A DNA stretch of 64,000 nt, taken from NCBI RefSeq assembly GCF_900109035.1, contig NZ_FNYD01000004.1:1-64000 (forward strand), in the 5' to 3' direction. Every line of letters starts with the position of its first letter. Within the stretch, counting starts at the first letter, position 1. This document shows positions 14,957-21,176 of the stretch, one piece after another. The position numbers and the translations under genes were made by a program. Below the pieces are notes generated by a model. That model was given only the letters and a program-made list of their open reading frames with translations. It was not told the DNA's origin and did no database searches. The DNA is from Cribrihabitans marinus. GTDB lineage: Bacteria; Pseudomonadota; Alphaproteobacteria; Rhodobacterales; Rhodobacteraceae.

Positions 14957-16000
14957 TTAAGCGGGATTCGTTCGGAATTCAAGGCGATTCCAGAAATTCA
15001 AGAGAGCTTCTTGCGTGGCGGCCCGGGTGTAGCGCCCCAGAATGGCCTGTGACGCCCCCCGTCGCAGCGCATCGAGCGGTGCGGGATCGCGTTCATAGGC
15101 GGTGACCACCTCGACCACGCGGGTCACATATTCCGCGATATCGTCTTCGGGAATCGGGAATCCGGTGGCCTTGGTGAAGAATTCCTGCCCGCCGACGCCG
15201 GCATATCCGATCGTCAGGCACCCCATGGCCATGGCCTCGGCGGGTGGCAGGCCAAAGCCTTCCTGATGCGAAAAGGACAGGAACAGCAGGCTCTCGCGAA
15301 GGCAGGCGTCGACCTCGGCCCCGGTCATGCCGTGGATCGGCTGAAACTCGTAGCCCTCCAGCGCCGGATGCGCGCGCAACAGGTCGACGATGATATGCAC
15401 CTGGTCGGCCCTGCGCCTGGGCATGTAGCTGATCAGCTTGCGCTTGCGCTCCACATGGCCATAGCGGTCGCCGTCCAGCGCCAGCGGCACCCGCACCGCG
15501 TCGGGATCGGCAAGCGCCCGGACGGTGCGCAGTGCGGCCTCGGACGTGGCGATCGTCCCGATATGCGTCGGGTCGGCCGCCAGGTCGCCATAGCCGGTGC
15601 GCGCGCAGGTCTCGGCCATTATGGTCGTGCTCTGGTTCATCAGGATCCAGGGGCAGCCTGCGAACCGCGCGCGCTGGGCCGGATACTGGACCTCGGGGAT
15701 CACGATGATGTCATCTGGCCCCGGCTGAACCCGCGGGTTGCGCGCCTTGCCCGGCGGGCGCCAGTTCAGCGTCTTGAGCATCCGGTCGCGTTTCCCCAGC
15801 CGCAGCGCCGCCGGGCCGATCGGACAGTAAACCGTCGGCACATCATAGGATACGAACTCGTAGCGATAGTCGGCGCGTTCGACGATCAGGTAGGCATCGA
15901 CGCCGCTCCGGCGCAGAATATCCGCAAACTGGATCGTGATGTTGACCCCGCCGCAGGCATAGGAAACCCGGGGAACGACAAAGAACACTCTACCCGGCAC
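14957..16000 (-). CDS. Glycosyltransferase, GT4-like, between rplL and rpoB
   Basis: This 347-residue cytoplasmic protein is a GT-B fold glycosyltransferase. The C-terminal half holds SHQEGFGLPPAEAMAMGC at 244-261, the GT4 nucleotide-sugar motif with the E-x7-E spacing. The N-terminus MPGRVFFVVPRVSYACGGVN is the usual first strand with a glycine-rich turn. A basic stretch near 184-198 (KRKLISYMPRRR) may bind the sugar diphosphate. The acceptor is unknown. It is flanked by a strong terminator after rplL and a weaker one before rpoB, so it is an insertion within the normally contiguous rplJL-rpoBC set. Its composition matches its surroundings, which argues against very recent transfer. Confidence 0.75.
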   Translation of the reverse strand: MPGRVFFVVPRVSYACGGVNITIQFADILRRSGVDAYLIVERADYRYEFVSYDVPTVYCPIGPAALRLGKRDRMLKTLNWRPPGKARNPRVQPGPDDIIVIPEVQYPAQRARFAGCPWILMNQSTTIMAETCARTGYGDLAADPTHIGTIATSEAALRTVRALADPDAVRVPLALDGDRYGHVERKRKLISYMPRRRADQVHIIVDLLRAHPALEGYEFQPIHGMTGAEVDACLRESLLFLSFSHQEGFGLPPAEAMAMGCLTIGYAGVGGQEFFTKATGFPIPEDDIAEYVTRVVEVVTAYERDPAPLDALRRGASQAILGRYTRAATQEALLNFWNRLEFRTNPA

Positions 16001-16015
16001 GGAAGGCTCATCCCC

Positions 16016-16053
16016 AAAAGAAAAGGGCCCGAAGGCTTGCGACTTCGGACCCT
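16016..16053 (-). terminator. Intrinsic terminator after rplL
   Basis: On the minus strand GGGTCCGAAG, an 8-nt loop, and CTTCGGGCCC pair over 10 bp with one wobble, followed by TTTTCTTTT. It sits 18 nt after the rplL stop. It would separate rplJL transcription from the glycosyltransferase and rpoBC, or attenuate it if read-through is partial. Confidence 0.8.
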
Positions 16054-16071
16054 ATACCGTCTTGATCAGGC

Positions 16072-16449
16072 TTAGGCCAGTTCGACCTCGGCGCCAGCTG
16101 CTTCCAGCTTGCCCTTGACCTCTTCGGCCTCGTCCTTCGAGACGCCTTCCTTGATCTTGCCGCCGGCTTCGACCAGTTCCTTGGCTTCTTTCAGGCCCAG
16201 GCCGGTGATGCCGCGGACTTCCTTGATCACGTTGATCTTGGAGGCGCCGGCGTTCTTCAGAACGACGTCGAATTCGGTCTTTTCCTCTTCCGCGGCGGCG
16301 CCTGCGCCGTCTGCGGGACCGGCCATCATCACAGCGCCGCCGGCGGCGGGCTCGATGCCGTATTCGTCCTTGAGGATGGTTTTCAGTTCTTGTGCTTCCA
16401 GCAGGGTCAGACCAACGATCTCTTCCGCCAGTTTCTTCAGATCAGCCAT
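16072..16449 (-). CDS. rplL: 50S ribosomal protein L7/L12
   Basis: L7/L12 (125 residues) forms the flexible stalk that recruits translational GTPases. The sequence shows the N-terminal dimerisation helix ([22 protein letters not shown]), an Ala/Gly-rich hinge near 38-56 and the globular C-terminal domain with [14 protein letters not shown]. Length is typical. It lies 81 nt after rplJ and is followed by a strong terminator rather than by rpoB. Both stalk genes presumably share the rplJ promoter and the L10 leader. Confidence 0.98.
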   Translation of the reverse strand: MADLKKLAEEIVGLTLLEAQELKTILKDEYGIEPAAGGAVMMAGPADGAGAAAEEEKTEFDVVLKNAGASKINVIKEVRGITGLGLKEAKELVEAGGKIKEGVSKDEAEEVKGKLEAAGAEVELA

Positions 16450-16530
16450 TGTATCAGCTCTTTCCGTTTACAGTGTGTGTTCCAACGTCGGGGCAACCCC
16501 GCCCCACGCCGGTCATTCAGTGCCAACCGC

Positions 16531-17049
16531 TTACGCAGCCTCTGCCCGCTCCTCGATGGTGGACAGGATGCTTGCGATGTTGCTTGCAGGTGCGCCGATC
16601 GCGCCGGCGATGTTCGAAGCGGGTGCGCCGATGCAGCTTGCGATCTGAGCGATGAGCTCGTCACGCGAGGGCATTTTCGACACGGCTTCGACGCCGGCTC
16701 GGTCCAGAGCGTTCTCGCCCATTGCGCCGCCAAGGATCTCGAATTTCTTGTTATCCTTGGCGAAGCCCTCGGCCACCTTGGCTGCTGCCACGGGGTCCTC
16801 GGAATAGGTCAGAACGGTCATACCCGTCAGCAGGTCGGCCATGCTCTCACACGGCTTTCCCTCGAGGGCGATCTTGGCGAGCCTGTTCTTGGCAACACGC
16901 ACGGACCCGCCCGCTTCGCGTGCACGCGCGCGCAGGTCCTGCATCTCGGCAACTGTCAGACCGACGTAGTGAGCAACCACCACGACGCCAGAGCTTTCGA
17001 AGATCTGGCCGAGTTCCTCGACCACTTTCTCTTTCTGGGCTCTATCCAC
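16531..17049 (-). CDS. rplJ: 50S ribosomal protein L10
   Basis: L10 (172 residues) anchors the L7/L12 dimers to 23S rRNA at the stalk base and represses its own operon by binding the mRNA leader. The start is the GTG at 17047-17049 ([14 protein letters not shown]), which has GGAGAG at 17053-17058. The longer version from a TTG at 17061 would place the Shine-Dalgarno sequence inside the gene. The hydrophobic [12 protein letters not shown] strand and a C-terminal helix repeat ([20 protein letters not shown]) that binds L7/L12 dimers are clear. The two GAPASNI units suggest one extra short helix unit. Confidence 0.96.
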   Translation of the reverse strand: MDRAQKEKVVEELGQIFESSGVVVVAHYVGLTVAEMQDLRARAREAGGSVRVAKNRLAKIALEGKPCESMADLLTGMTVLTYSEDPVAAAKVAEGFAKDNKKFEILGGAMGENALDRAGVEAVSKMPSRDELIAQIASCIGAPASNIAGAIGAPASNIASILSTIEERAEAA

Positions 17050-17140
17050 AGTTCTCTCCAAATTTGGGATGACGGATCACCCCGGCTCAGTTTTGCCGGG
17101 CAGACGCCCGGCGTTCAGGTCCGTGATACGGGGTTGAGCC

Positions 17141-17170
17141 AAAAAATCGCCCGAGGGTCGGGCCCTCGAT
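17141..17170 (-). terminator. Attenuator-like hairpin in the rplJ leader
   Basis: On the minus strand ATCGAGGG, CCCGA, CCCTCGGGCGAT folds back on itself and is followed by six T residues. It lies about 92 nt before the rplJ start and just downstream of the L10-binding-like region. This is the expected geometry for a terminator hairpin competing with another leader fold. Whether it terminates is untested. Confidence 0.55.
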
Positions 17171-17285
17171 CTCTTTGGTCTTTCCCGTCTCAGGCAGGAG
17201 ATTAAGCCTCGGACCGGATCCGGGGCGCCCACCGTCTTGGACGAAACGAAACACTGCGCGCGACGAATCGCACGCGGGGCTTCGT
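17171..17285 (-). promoter_or_regulatory. Ribosomal protein L10 leader (autoregulatory mRNA structure)
   Basis: The untranslated RNA upstream of rplJ contains GGCTTAATCTCCTGCCTGAG (around 17188-17207 on the minus strand), which resembles the conserved internal-loop core of L10 leaders. In that family the L10(L12) complex binds the RNA and lowers rplJL expression. It lies between the inferred rplJ promoter and an attenuator-like hairpin. The assignment rests on motif resemblance and position; a covariance-model search for the L10 leader family would decide it. Confidence 0.6.
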
Positions 17286-17290
17286 GGCTC

Positions 17291-17319
17291 TCCATAAGGC
17301 AGCGCGCGGGGCATTCCAA
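17291..17319 (-). promoter_or_regulatory. Probable rplJL promoter
   Basis: On the minus strand TTGGAA (17314-17319), 17-nt spacer, TATGGA (17291-17296). It lies between the end of the upstream glycosyltransferase and the L10 leader, and would start transcription near 17284 with a leader of about 235 nt. Confidence 0.5.
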
Positions 17320-17343
17320 GCGACAATCGTCAGGGCGAAATTT

Positions 17344-18267
17344 TCAGGAATCGGGAAACCCCGATCCGAAATGACGCCTTGCAAGCGCATCGATGTCCAG
17401 ATCCAATTCTAGGCAACGACCTTCGACGCGCAGCCGGGCTAGCCTTGCATCGTCGGCCATATGCAGATCACGGTGCAAAGCACGCAATCTTTCGTCCGCG
17501 CCGGAGGCATTCATCGCGGCGCGAATTTCTTCGGTCAGCGGCACCGTGAAACCGCGCGCTCCGGAGCGCCAGTCCAGCTTGCGTTGCCAGGCCGCATAAT
17601 CCAGGCCGATGAAGTGCAACAGGTAGGCGCCGCATTCGGGTCCCACCACTTGCTTGCGCATCGGCTCGCCTCGCCGACGTTCAGGCCAGTGCTGGCGCAG
17701 GCTGACATCCGACAGGCCGGTGCGAATAGCCGATTTTCCCTGCGAATGCCCCACCAAGCCCATGCGCCGCGGCCCGAACAAGTGCTTGCTGTCGCCGTAG
17801 ACTCGCTTTGCGGCAGCGCGGTCCATCGGAAGCCGGAACACCAAACGTCCGACAGGACGAGGTATCGCGATGATCTCAGCAGTCGGAACACTGAGGTAGT
17901 CCACATCACCGGGCTGCCCGGCAAGCAACTCGCCGATGTCGCGGTCCTCGAGGTAGAGGAACTCGTCGCCATCGACATTCAGCAACCAGTCTTCCTTGAC
18001 CTGCTTGTAAAGCCAGGTCAGCGCGGCGTTCTGCCGCTTGGTAAACCGCGTGTCCTGCGCCAGCCCTAGATCGACCCAGAACGCAGGCGTGCAAGGGATG
18101 CAGGTGATATTCGGGTGTCGTTCCAGGATCCCGATAGCGGGATCCTGGGGATTGTCGAAAAATAGACTCAGACCGTCGGCACCCTGTTCGAGATACCACC
18201 CGACGAAGCGCAACGTGTCCGCCAGCGATTCGTTAAGGATGGCCCCGACGCGCCAGGATGCCGCCAT
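17344..18267 (-). CDS. Glycosyltransferase (GT2/GT92-like) between rplA and rplJ
   Basis: This 307-residue cytoplasmic protein resembles the family of glycosyl transferases with a GT-A core often annotated Glyco_tranf_2_4. It begins VGAILNESLADTLRFVGWYL, the usual 'new response at a distance' N-terminus, with FFDNPQD after the second strand and NVDGDEFLYL (97-106) supplying the DxD-type metal site. The C-terminal part has the HWPERRRGE and HFIGLDYAAW segments. Start ATG at 18267 has GGAG 10 nt upstream. It begins 18 nt after the rplA stop, so it is probably co-transcribed with secE-nusG-rplKA. Acceptor unknown. Confidence 0.75.
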   Translation of the reverse strand: MAASWRVGAILNESLADTLRFVGWYLEQGADGLSLFFDNPQDPAIGILERHPNITCIPCTPAFWVDLGLAQDTRFTKRQNAALTWLYKQVKEDWLLNVDGDEFLYLEDRDIGELLAGQPGDVDYLSVPTAEIIAIPRPVGRLVFRLPMDRAAAKRVYGDSKHLFGPRRMGLVGHSQGKSAIRTGLSDVSLRQHWPERRRGEPMRKQVVGPECGAYLLHFIGLDYAAWQRKLDWRSGARGFTVPLTEEIRAAMNASGADERLRALHRDLHMADDARLARLRVEGRCLELDLDIDALARRHFGSGFPDS

Positions 18268-18285
18268 GGTCCGTGTACTCCAGGT

Positions 18286-18984
18286 CTATTCGACCGAAGC
18301 GCTGGCCACGTCCACCGTTACGCCCGGGCCCATGGTCGAGCTGAGCGCGATCTTCTTCAGATACGTGCCCTTGGCGCCGGCCGGCTTGGCTTTGGCCACG
18401 GCCGCGATGAAGGCGCGGACGTTTTCGACCAGCTTGGCCTCGTCGAAGGAAACCTTGCCGACGCCGGCATGGACCACGCCGGCCTTCTCGGCCTTGAACT
18501 GCACCTCACCGCCCTTGGCGGCCTCGACGGCGGCCTTCACGTCCATCGTCACGGTGCCGACCTTGGGGTTCGGCATCAGGTTGCGGGGGCCCAGAACCTT
18601 GCCCAGGCGGCCGACGATCGGCATCATGTCCGGCGTGGCGATGCAGCGGTCGAACTCGATCTTGCCGCCCTGGATGGTCTCCATCAGGTCTTCGGCGCCG
18701 ACGATATCGGCCCCGGCCTCGGTGGCCTCTTCGGCCTTGGGGCCGCGGGCGAACACGGCGACGCGCACGGTCTTGCCGGTGCCGTTGGGCAGGCCGACGA
18801 CGCCGCGGACCATCTGGTCGGCGTGGCGCGGATCGACTCCCAGGTTCATGGCGATCTCGATGGTCTCATCGAACTTGGCGTTGGAGTTCGACTTGATCAG
18901 CGCGACGGCCTCCTCGACGCTCAGGTCGCTCTTGCCGGCGAAGGCTTCGCGCGCGGCGCGGGTACGTTTTCCAAGCTTTGCCAT
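18286..18984 (-). CDS. rplA: 50S ribosomal protein L1
   Basis: L1 (232 residues) binds 23S rRNA at the mobile L1 stalk and helps release deacylated tRNA from the E site; in many bacteria it also represses the rplKA operon. The family signature [20 protein letters not shown] is intact, as is the N-terminal [10 protein letters not shown] segment. It starts 1 nt after the rplK stop, so the two are translationally coupled. A glycosyltransferase gene follows after only 18 nt, where rplJ would be expected. Confidence 0.98.
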   Translation of the reverse strand: MAKLGKRTRAAREAFAGKSDLSVEEAVALIKSNSNAKFDETIEIAMNLGVDPRHADQMVRGVVGLPNGTGKTVRVAVFARGPKAEEATEAGADIVGAEDLMETIQGGKIEFDRCIATPDMMPIVGRLGKVLGPRNLMPNPKVGTVTMDVKAAVEAAKGGEVQFKAEKAGVVHAGVGKVSFDEAKLVENVRAFIAAVAKAKPAGAKGTYLKKIALSSTMGPGVTVDVASASVE

Positions 18985-18985
18985 C

Positions 18986-19411
18986 TTACTTCACCTCGAT
19001 GCCCATGGACCGGGCCGAGCCCAGGATGATCTTCATCGCGCCTTCGATGTCGTTGGCGTTGAGATCCTTCATCTTCGCCTCGGCGATCTCGCGCACCTGC
19101 TTGGTGCTCACCGAGCCCACGATCTCGCGCGAGGGGTTGTTCGCGCCGGACTTCAGCTTGGCCGCCTTCTTCAGGTAATACGACGCCGGCGGCGTCTTGA
19201 TGTCCATGGTGAAGGACTTGTCCTGATAGTAGGTGATCACGGTCGGGCACGGCGCACCGGGCTCCATGTCTGCGGTCTTGGCGTTGAATGCCTTGCAGAA
19301 TTCCATGATGTTGATGCCGCGCTGACCCAACGCCGGCCCCACGGGCGGCGACGGGTTCGCCTGACCGGCGGGCACTTGCAGCTTCATGCTGCCCACGAGC
19401 TTCTTGGCCAT
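18986..19411 (-). CDS. rplK: 50S ribosomal protein L11
   Basis: L11 (141 residues) forms the GTPase-associated centre with 23S rRNA and is needed for the stringent response of RelA-type enzymes. The N-terminal [20 protein letters not shown] proline-rich stretch (thiostrepton region) and C-terminal [10 protein letters not shown] are clear. The start is the ATG ending at 19411 ([11 protein letters not shown]), where homologues begin; the in-frame extension upstream is arginine-rich and unlike the family. Gap to nusG is 108 nt; it abuts rplA. Confidence 0.98.
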   Translation of the reverse strand: MAKKLVGSMKLQVPAGQANPSPPVGPALGQRGINIMEFCKAFNAKTADMEPGAPCPTVITYYQDKSFTMDIKTPPASYYLKKAAKLKSGANNPSREIVGSVSTKQVREIAEAKMKDLNANDIEGAMKIILGSARSMGIEVK

Positions 19412-19519
19412 TGGCCTTCTCCTTTTCCAACACCGTCGGGGCGCGCCCCTCCGGCCTGCTTGTTGTGTGGTCCGGCCGCCGGCGACGCGTCGCCTTCGGC
19501 CTCCCACGGCTCTTTCGCG

Positions 19520-20053
19520 TCAGGTCTGCTTGGTGACCTGCGTGAAATCCAGTTCGACCGGGGTTTCCCGGCCGAAGATCGACACCGAAACGCGCAGTTT
19601 CTGGTTGTCGTCGTCGACGCCCTCGACCATGCCGTCGAAATCCTCGAACGGCCCGTCATTGACCTTGACCCGCTCGCCGATCTCGAAGTGGATCAACGTG
19701 CGCGGCGCGTCCTCGCCCTCCTGGACGCGGTTCAGGATCTGGTTCACCTCGGCGTCGCGCATCGGCATCGGGCGGCCCTGCGGACCCAGGAACCCGGTGA
19801 CGCGGTTGATCGAGTTGATCAGGTGATAGCCCTGGTCCGACATCTCCATATGCACCAGCACATAGCCGGGCATGAACCGGCGCTCGGTCGTGACCTTCTT
19901 GCCGCGGCGCACCTCGATCACCTCTTCGGTGGGCACCAGAACCTCGTCGATCTGCTCGTCCAGGCTCTGCTCGGCAACAGAGGTGCGGATCTGTTCTGCG
20001 ACCTTCTTCTCGAAATTCGAAAGCACGCTGACCGAATACCACCGTTTCGCCAT
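19520..20053 (-). CDS. nusG: Transcription termination/antitermination factor NusG
   Basis: NusG (177 residues) binds RNA polymerase beta-prime, suppresses pausing, and links transcription to Rho or to ribosomal protein S10. The NGN domain begins MAKRWYSVSVLSNFEKKVAEQI and the C-terminal KOW domain is GERVKVNDGPFEDFDGMVEG. The start is set at the ATG ending at 20053; 19 further in-frame codons upstream lack family similarity. It follows secE after an unusually long 212-nt spacer. Confidence 0.97.
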   Translation of the reverse strand: MAKRWYSVSVLSNFEKKVAEQIRTSVAEQSLDEQIDEVLVPTEEVIEVRRGKKVTTERRFMPGYVLVHMEMSDQGYHLINSINRVTGFLGPQGRPMPMRDAEVNQILNRVQEGEDAPRTLIHFEIGERVKVNDGPFEDFDGMVEGVDDDNQKLRVSVSIFGRETPVELDFTQVTKQT

Positions 20054-20265
20054 GAACCTGTCGTCCTTGTCCTTGTCACGCGACCCGTCGCCGCAGGTTC
20101 GCACGTTCATCCAGTTGCGCCGCCCGTCCGGGCCGCCGCGAGTCGCCGGAACAAAAAGCGGCGCGCAGCTCGAATCACCGCACGCCTGTCCCGAAGGTTT
20201 CGGCTCACCTACTCCGATGTTGCGGGCGGTTCAAGAGGCCGCCGGCGCAAACCGCCGGTCCGGCG
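20054..20265 (-). other. Long secE-nusG spacer with hairpins
   Basis: This 212-nt spacer holds no convincing gene. Just after the secE stop on the minus strand there is a GC stem (CCGGCG, GTTTG, CGCCGG). Further on, a weaker hairpin is followed by five T residues (the A-run near 20153 on the plus strand). These could dampen or process the secE-nusG transcript. The features are modest and may be incidental. Confidence 0.3.
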
Positions 20266-20463
20266 TCAGCCGAAGGCGCCCAAGATCGCCTGCAGCCCGC
20301 CCCGGATCGCCAGGTCCACCAGCGCGAAGAACACGGCGGTCAGCGCGGCCATGATGAAGACCATGACCGTGGTCAGCAACACCTCGCGACGCGTCGGCCA
20401 CACGACCTTGGAGACTTCGGCGCGGACCTGCTGGATGAACTGGATCGGGTTGGTGGAGGCCAT
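20266..20463 (-). CDS. secE: Preprotein translocase subunit SecE
   Basis: SecE (65 residues) clamps SecY in the SecYEG protein-conducting channel of the inner membrane. The short single-helix form typical of alphaproteobacteria is seen: an amphipathic IQFIQQVRAEVSKVVWPTRREV segment followed by one membrane helix (about 28-50, TTVMVFIMAALTAVFFALVD). It is the first gene of the secE-nusG-rplKA operon, with a promoter 33-61 nt upstream. A tRNA-Trp gene commonly found ahead of secE is absent. Confidence 0.95.
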   Translation of the reverse strand: MASTNPIQFIQQVRAEVSKVVWPTRREVLLTTVMVFIMAALTAVFFALVDLAIRGGLQAILGAFG

Positions 20464-20495
20464 GTGGCTGTTGTCTCTCTCTGGGCTGTCGCCCG

Positions 20496-20524
20496 GACAT
20501 AGCGGGCGGATGCGGCAATTTCAA
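20496..20524 (-). promoter_or_regulatory. Promoter of secE-nusG-rplKA
   Basis: On the minus strand TTGAAA (20519-20524), 17-nt spacer, TATGTC (20496-20501). Predicted start is near 20489, leaving a leader of about 26 nt with a GAGAGAGA-type Shine-Dalgarno sequence before the secE ATG. Confidence 0.6.
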
Positions 20525-20575
20525 GTCGTCCCGGTACGCTATCGAAACACCCGCCGCAACAATCCCGTGCAAGGT

Positions 20576-20980
20576 TCAGGACGCCGCCGCAAGGTAGTCG
20601 GCATCGCTCACCTTTTCCTGCCAGTCGGCAACCCGGCCATCCTCGGCCTCCTGCATGGCCAGGTGCGTCATCGCGATGTCCGGCGTGGCGCCGTGCCAGT
20701 GCTGTTCGCCGGGCGGGATCCAGACCGTGTCACCGGCGCGGATCAGGCGCGGCGCCTCGCCGCGCCGCCCCACCAGCCCGACGCCGGACAGCACCATCAG
20801 GGTCTGGCCCAGCGGATGGGTGTGCCAGGCCGTGCGCGCGCCCGGCTCGAACCGGACCACCAGCGCCCGCACACGCGCCGGCTCGGGCGCCTCGATCACC
20901 GGATCCTGCCAGACGGTTCCGGTAAAATAGTCCGGGTTCGCCCGGCGCGTTGGGCGGCTTCCTGCGGGGTGGATCTGCAT
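20576..20980 (-). CDS. Cupin-domain protein at the end of the ccoGHIS operon
   Basis: This 134-residue single-domain cupin is a small beta-barrel, probably metal binding. Cupin motif 1 is visible as TAWHTHPLGQTLMVLSG (two His, then the glycine) and motif 2 as WIPPGEQHWHGATPD. It resembles the (R)-mandelonitrile lyase-like and carboxymuconolactone-associated cupins, whose substrates vary. The ATG ending at 20980 is preferred to a GTG 15 nt upstream because a GAGAGGGAG stretch precedes it. It lies 33 nt after ccoS on the same strand, so it may be co-expressed with the oxidase assembly genes; no functional link is established. Confidence 0.75.
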   Translation of the reverse strand: MQIHPAGSRPTRRANPDYFTGTVWQDPVIEAPEPARVRALVVRFEPGARTAWHTHPLGQTLMVLSGVGLVGRRGEAPRLIRAGDTVWIPPGEQHWHGATPDIAMTHLAMQEAEDGRVADWQEKVSDADYLAAAS

Positions 20981-21013
20981 GGTGCTCCCTCTCACGTCTG
21001 ACGGGCGGACGCG

Positions 21014-21172
21014 CTACGGCTTGGGCCGGTCGTCCCATTCGTCGCTGAGGATCCTGCGCGCATCGCCCTCGGGGTCCTCATACTGGTTCGACCGGACCGT
21101 GTAGAGGAACCCCACCAGCCCCACGGCGCCCAGAAACAGCGATATCGGTATCAGGATTGACAGCACTTCCAT
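21014..21172 (-). CDS. ccoS: cbb3-type cytochrome oxidase assembly protein CcoS
   Basis: CcoS is a tiny (52-residue) inner-membrane protein needed for cofactor insertion into the CcoN subunit of cbb3 oxidase. The translation begins MEVLSILIPISLFLGAVGLV, one transmembrane helix, followed by the family tail GFLYTVRSNQYEDPEGDARR. It ends DEWDDRPKP. The gene starts 4 nt after ccoI and completes the ccoGHIS set. It was read directly from the sequence because it is too short for routine ORF calling. Confidence 0.93.
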   Translation of the reverse strand: MEVLSILIPISLFLGAVGLVGFLYTVRSNQYEDPEGDARRILSDEWDDRPKP

Positions 21173-21176
21173 CACG

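Noticed and set aside
20464-20575. tRNA-Trp upstream of secE
   Set aside because: This is a common position, but the 112 nt contain no cloverleaf or anticodon arm; only a promoter and the secE leader are seen.
18038-21001. 987-residue open frame antisense to rplA, rplK, nusG, secE and the cupin gene
   Set aside because: It crosses five well-supported genes on the other strand and their promoters; the translation has no recognisable domain.
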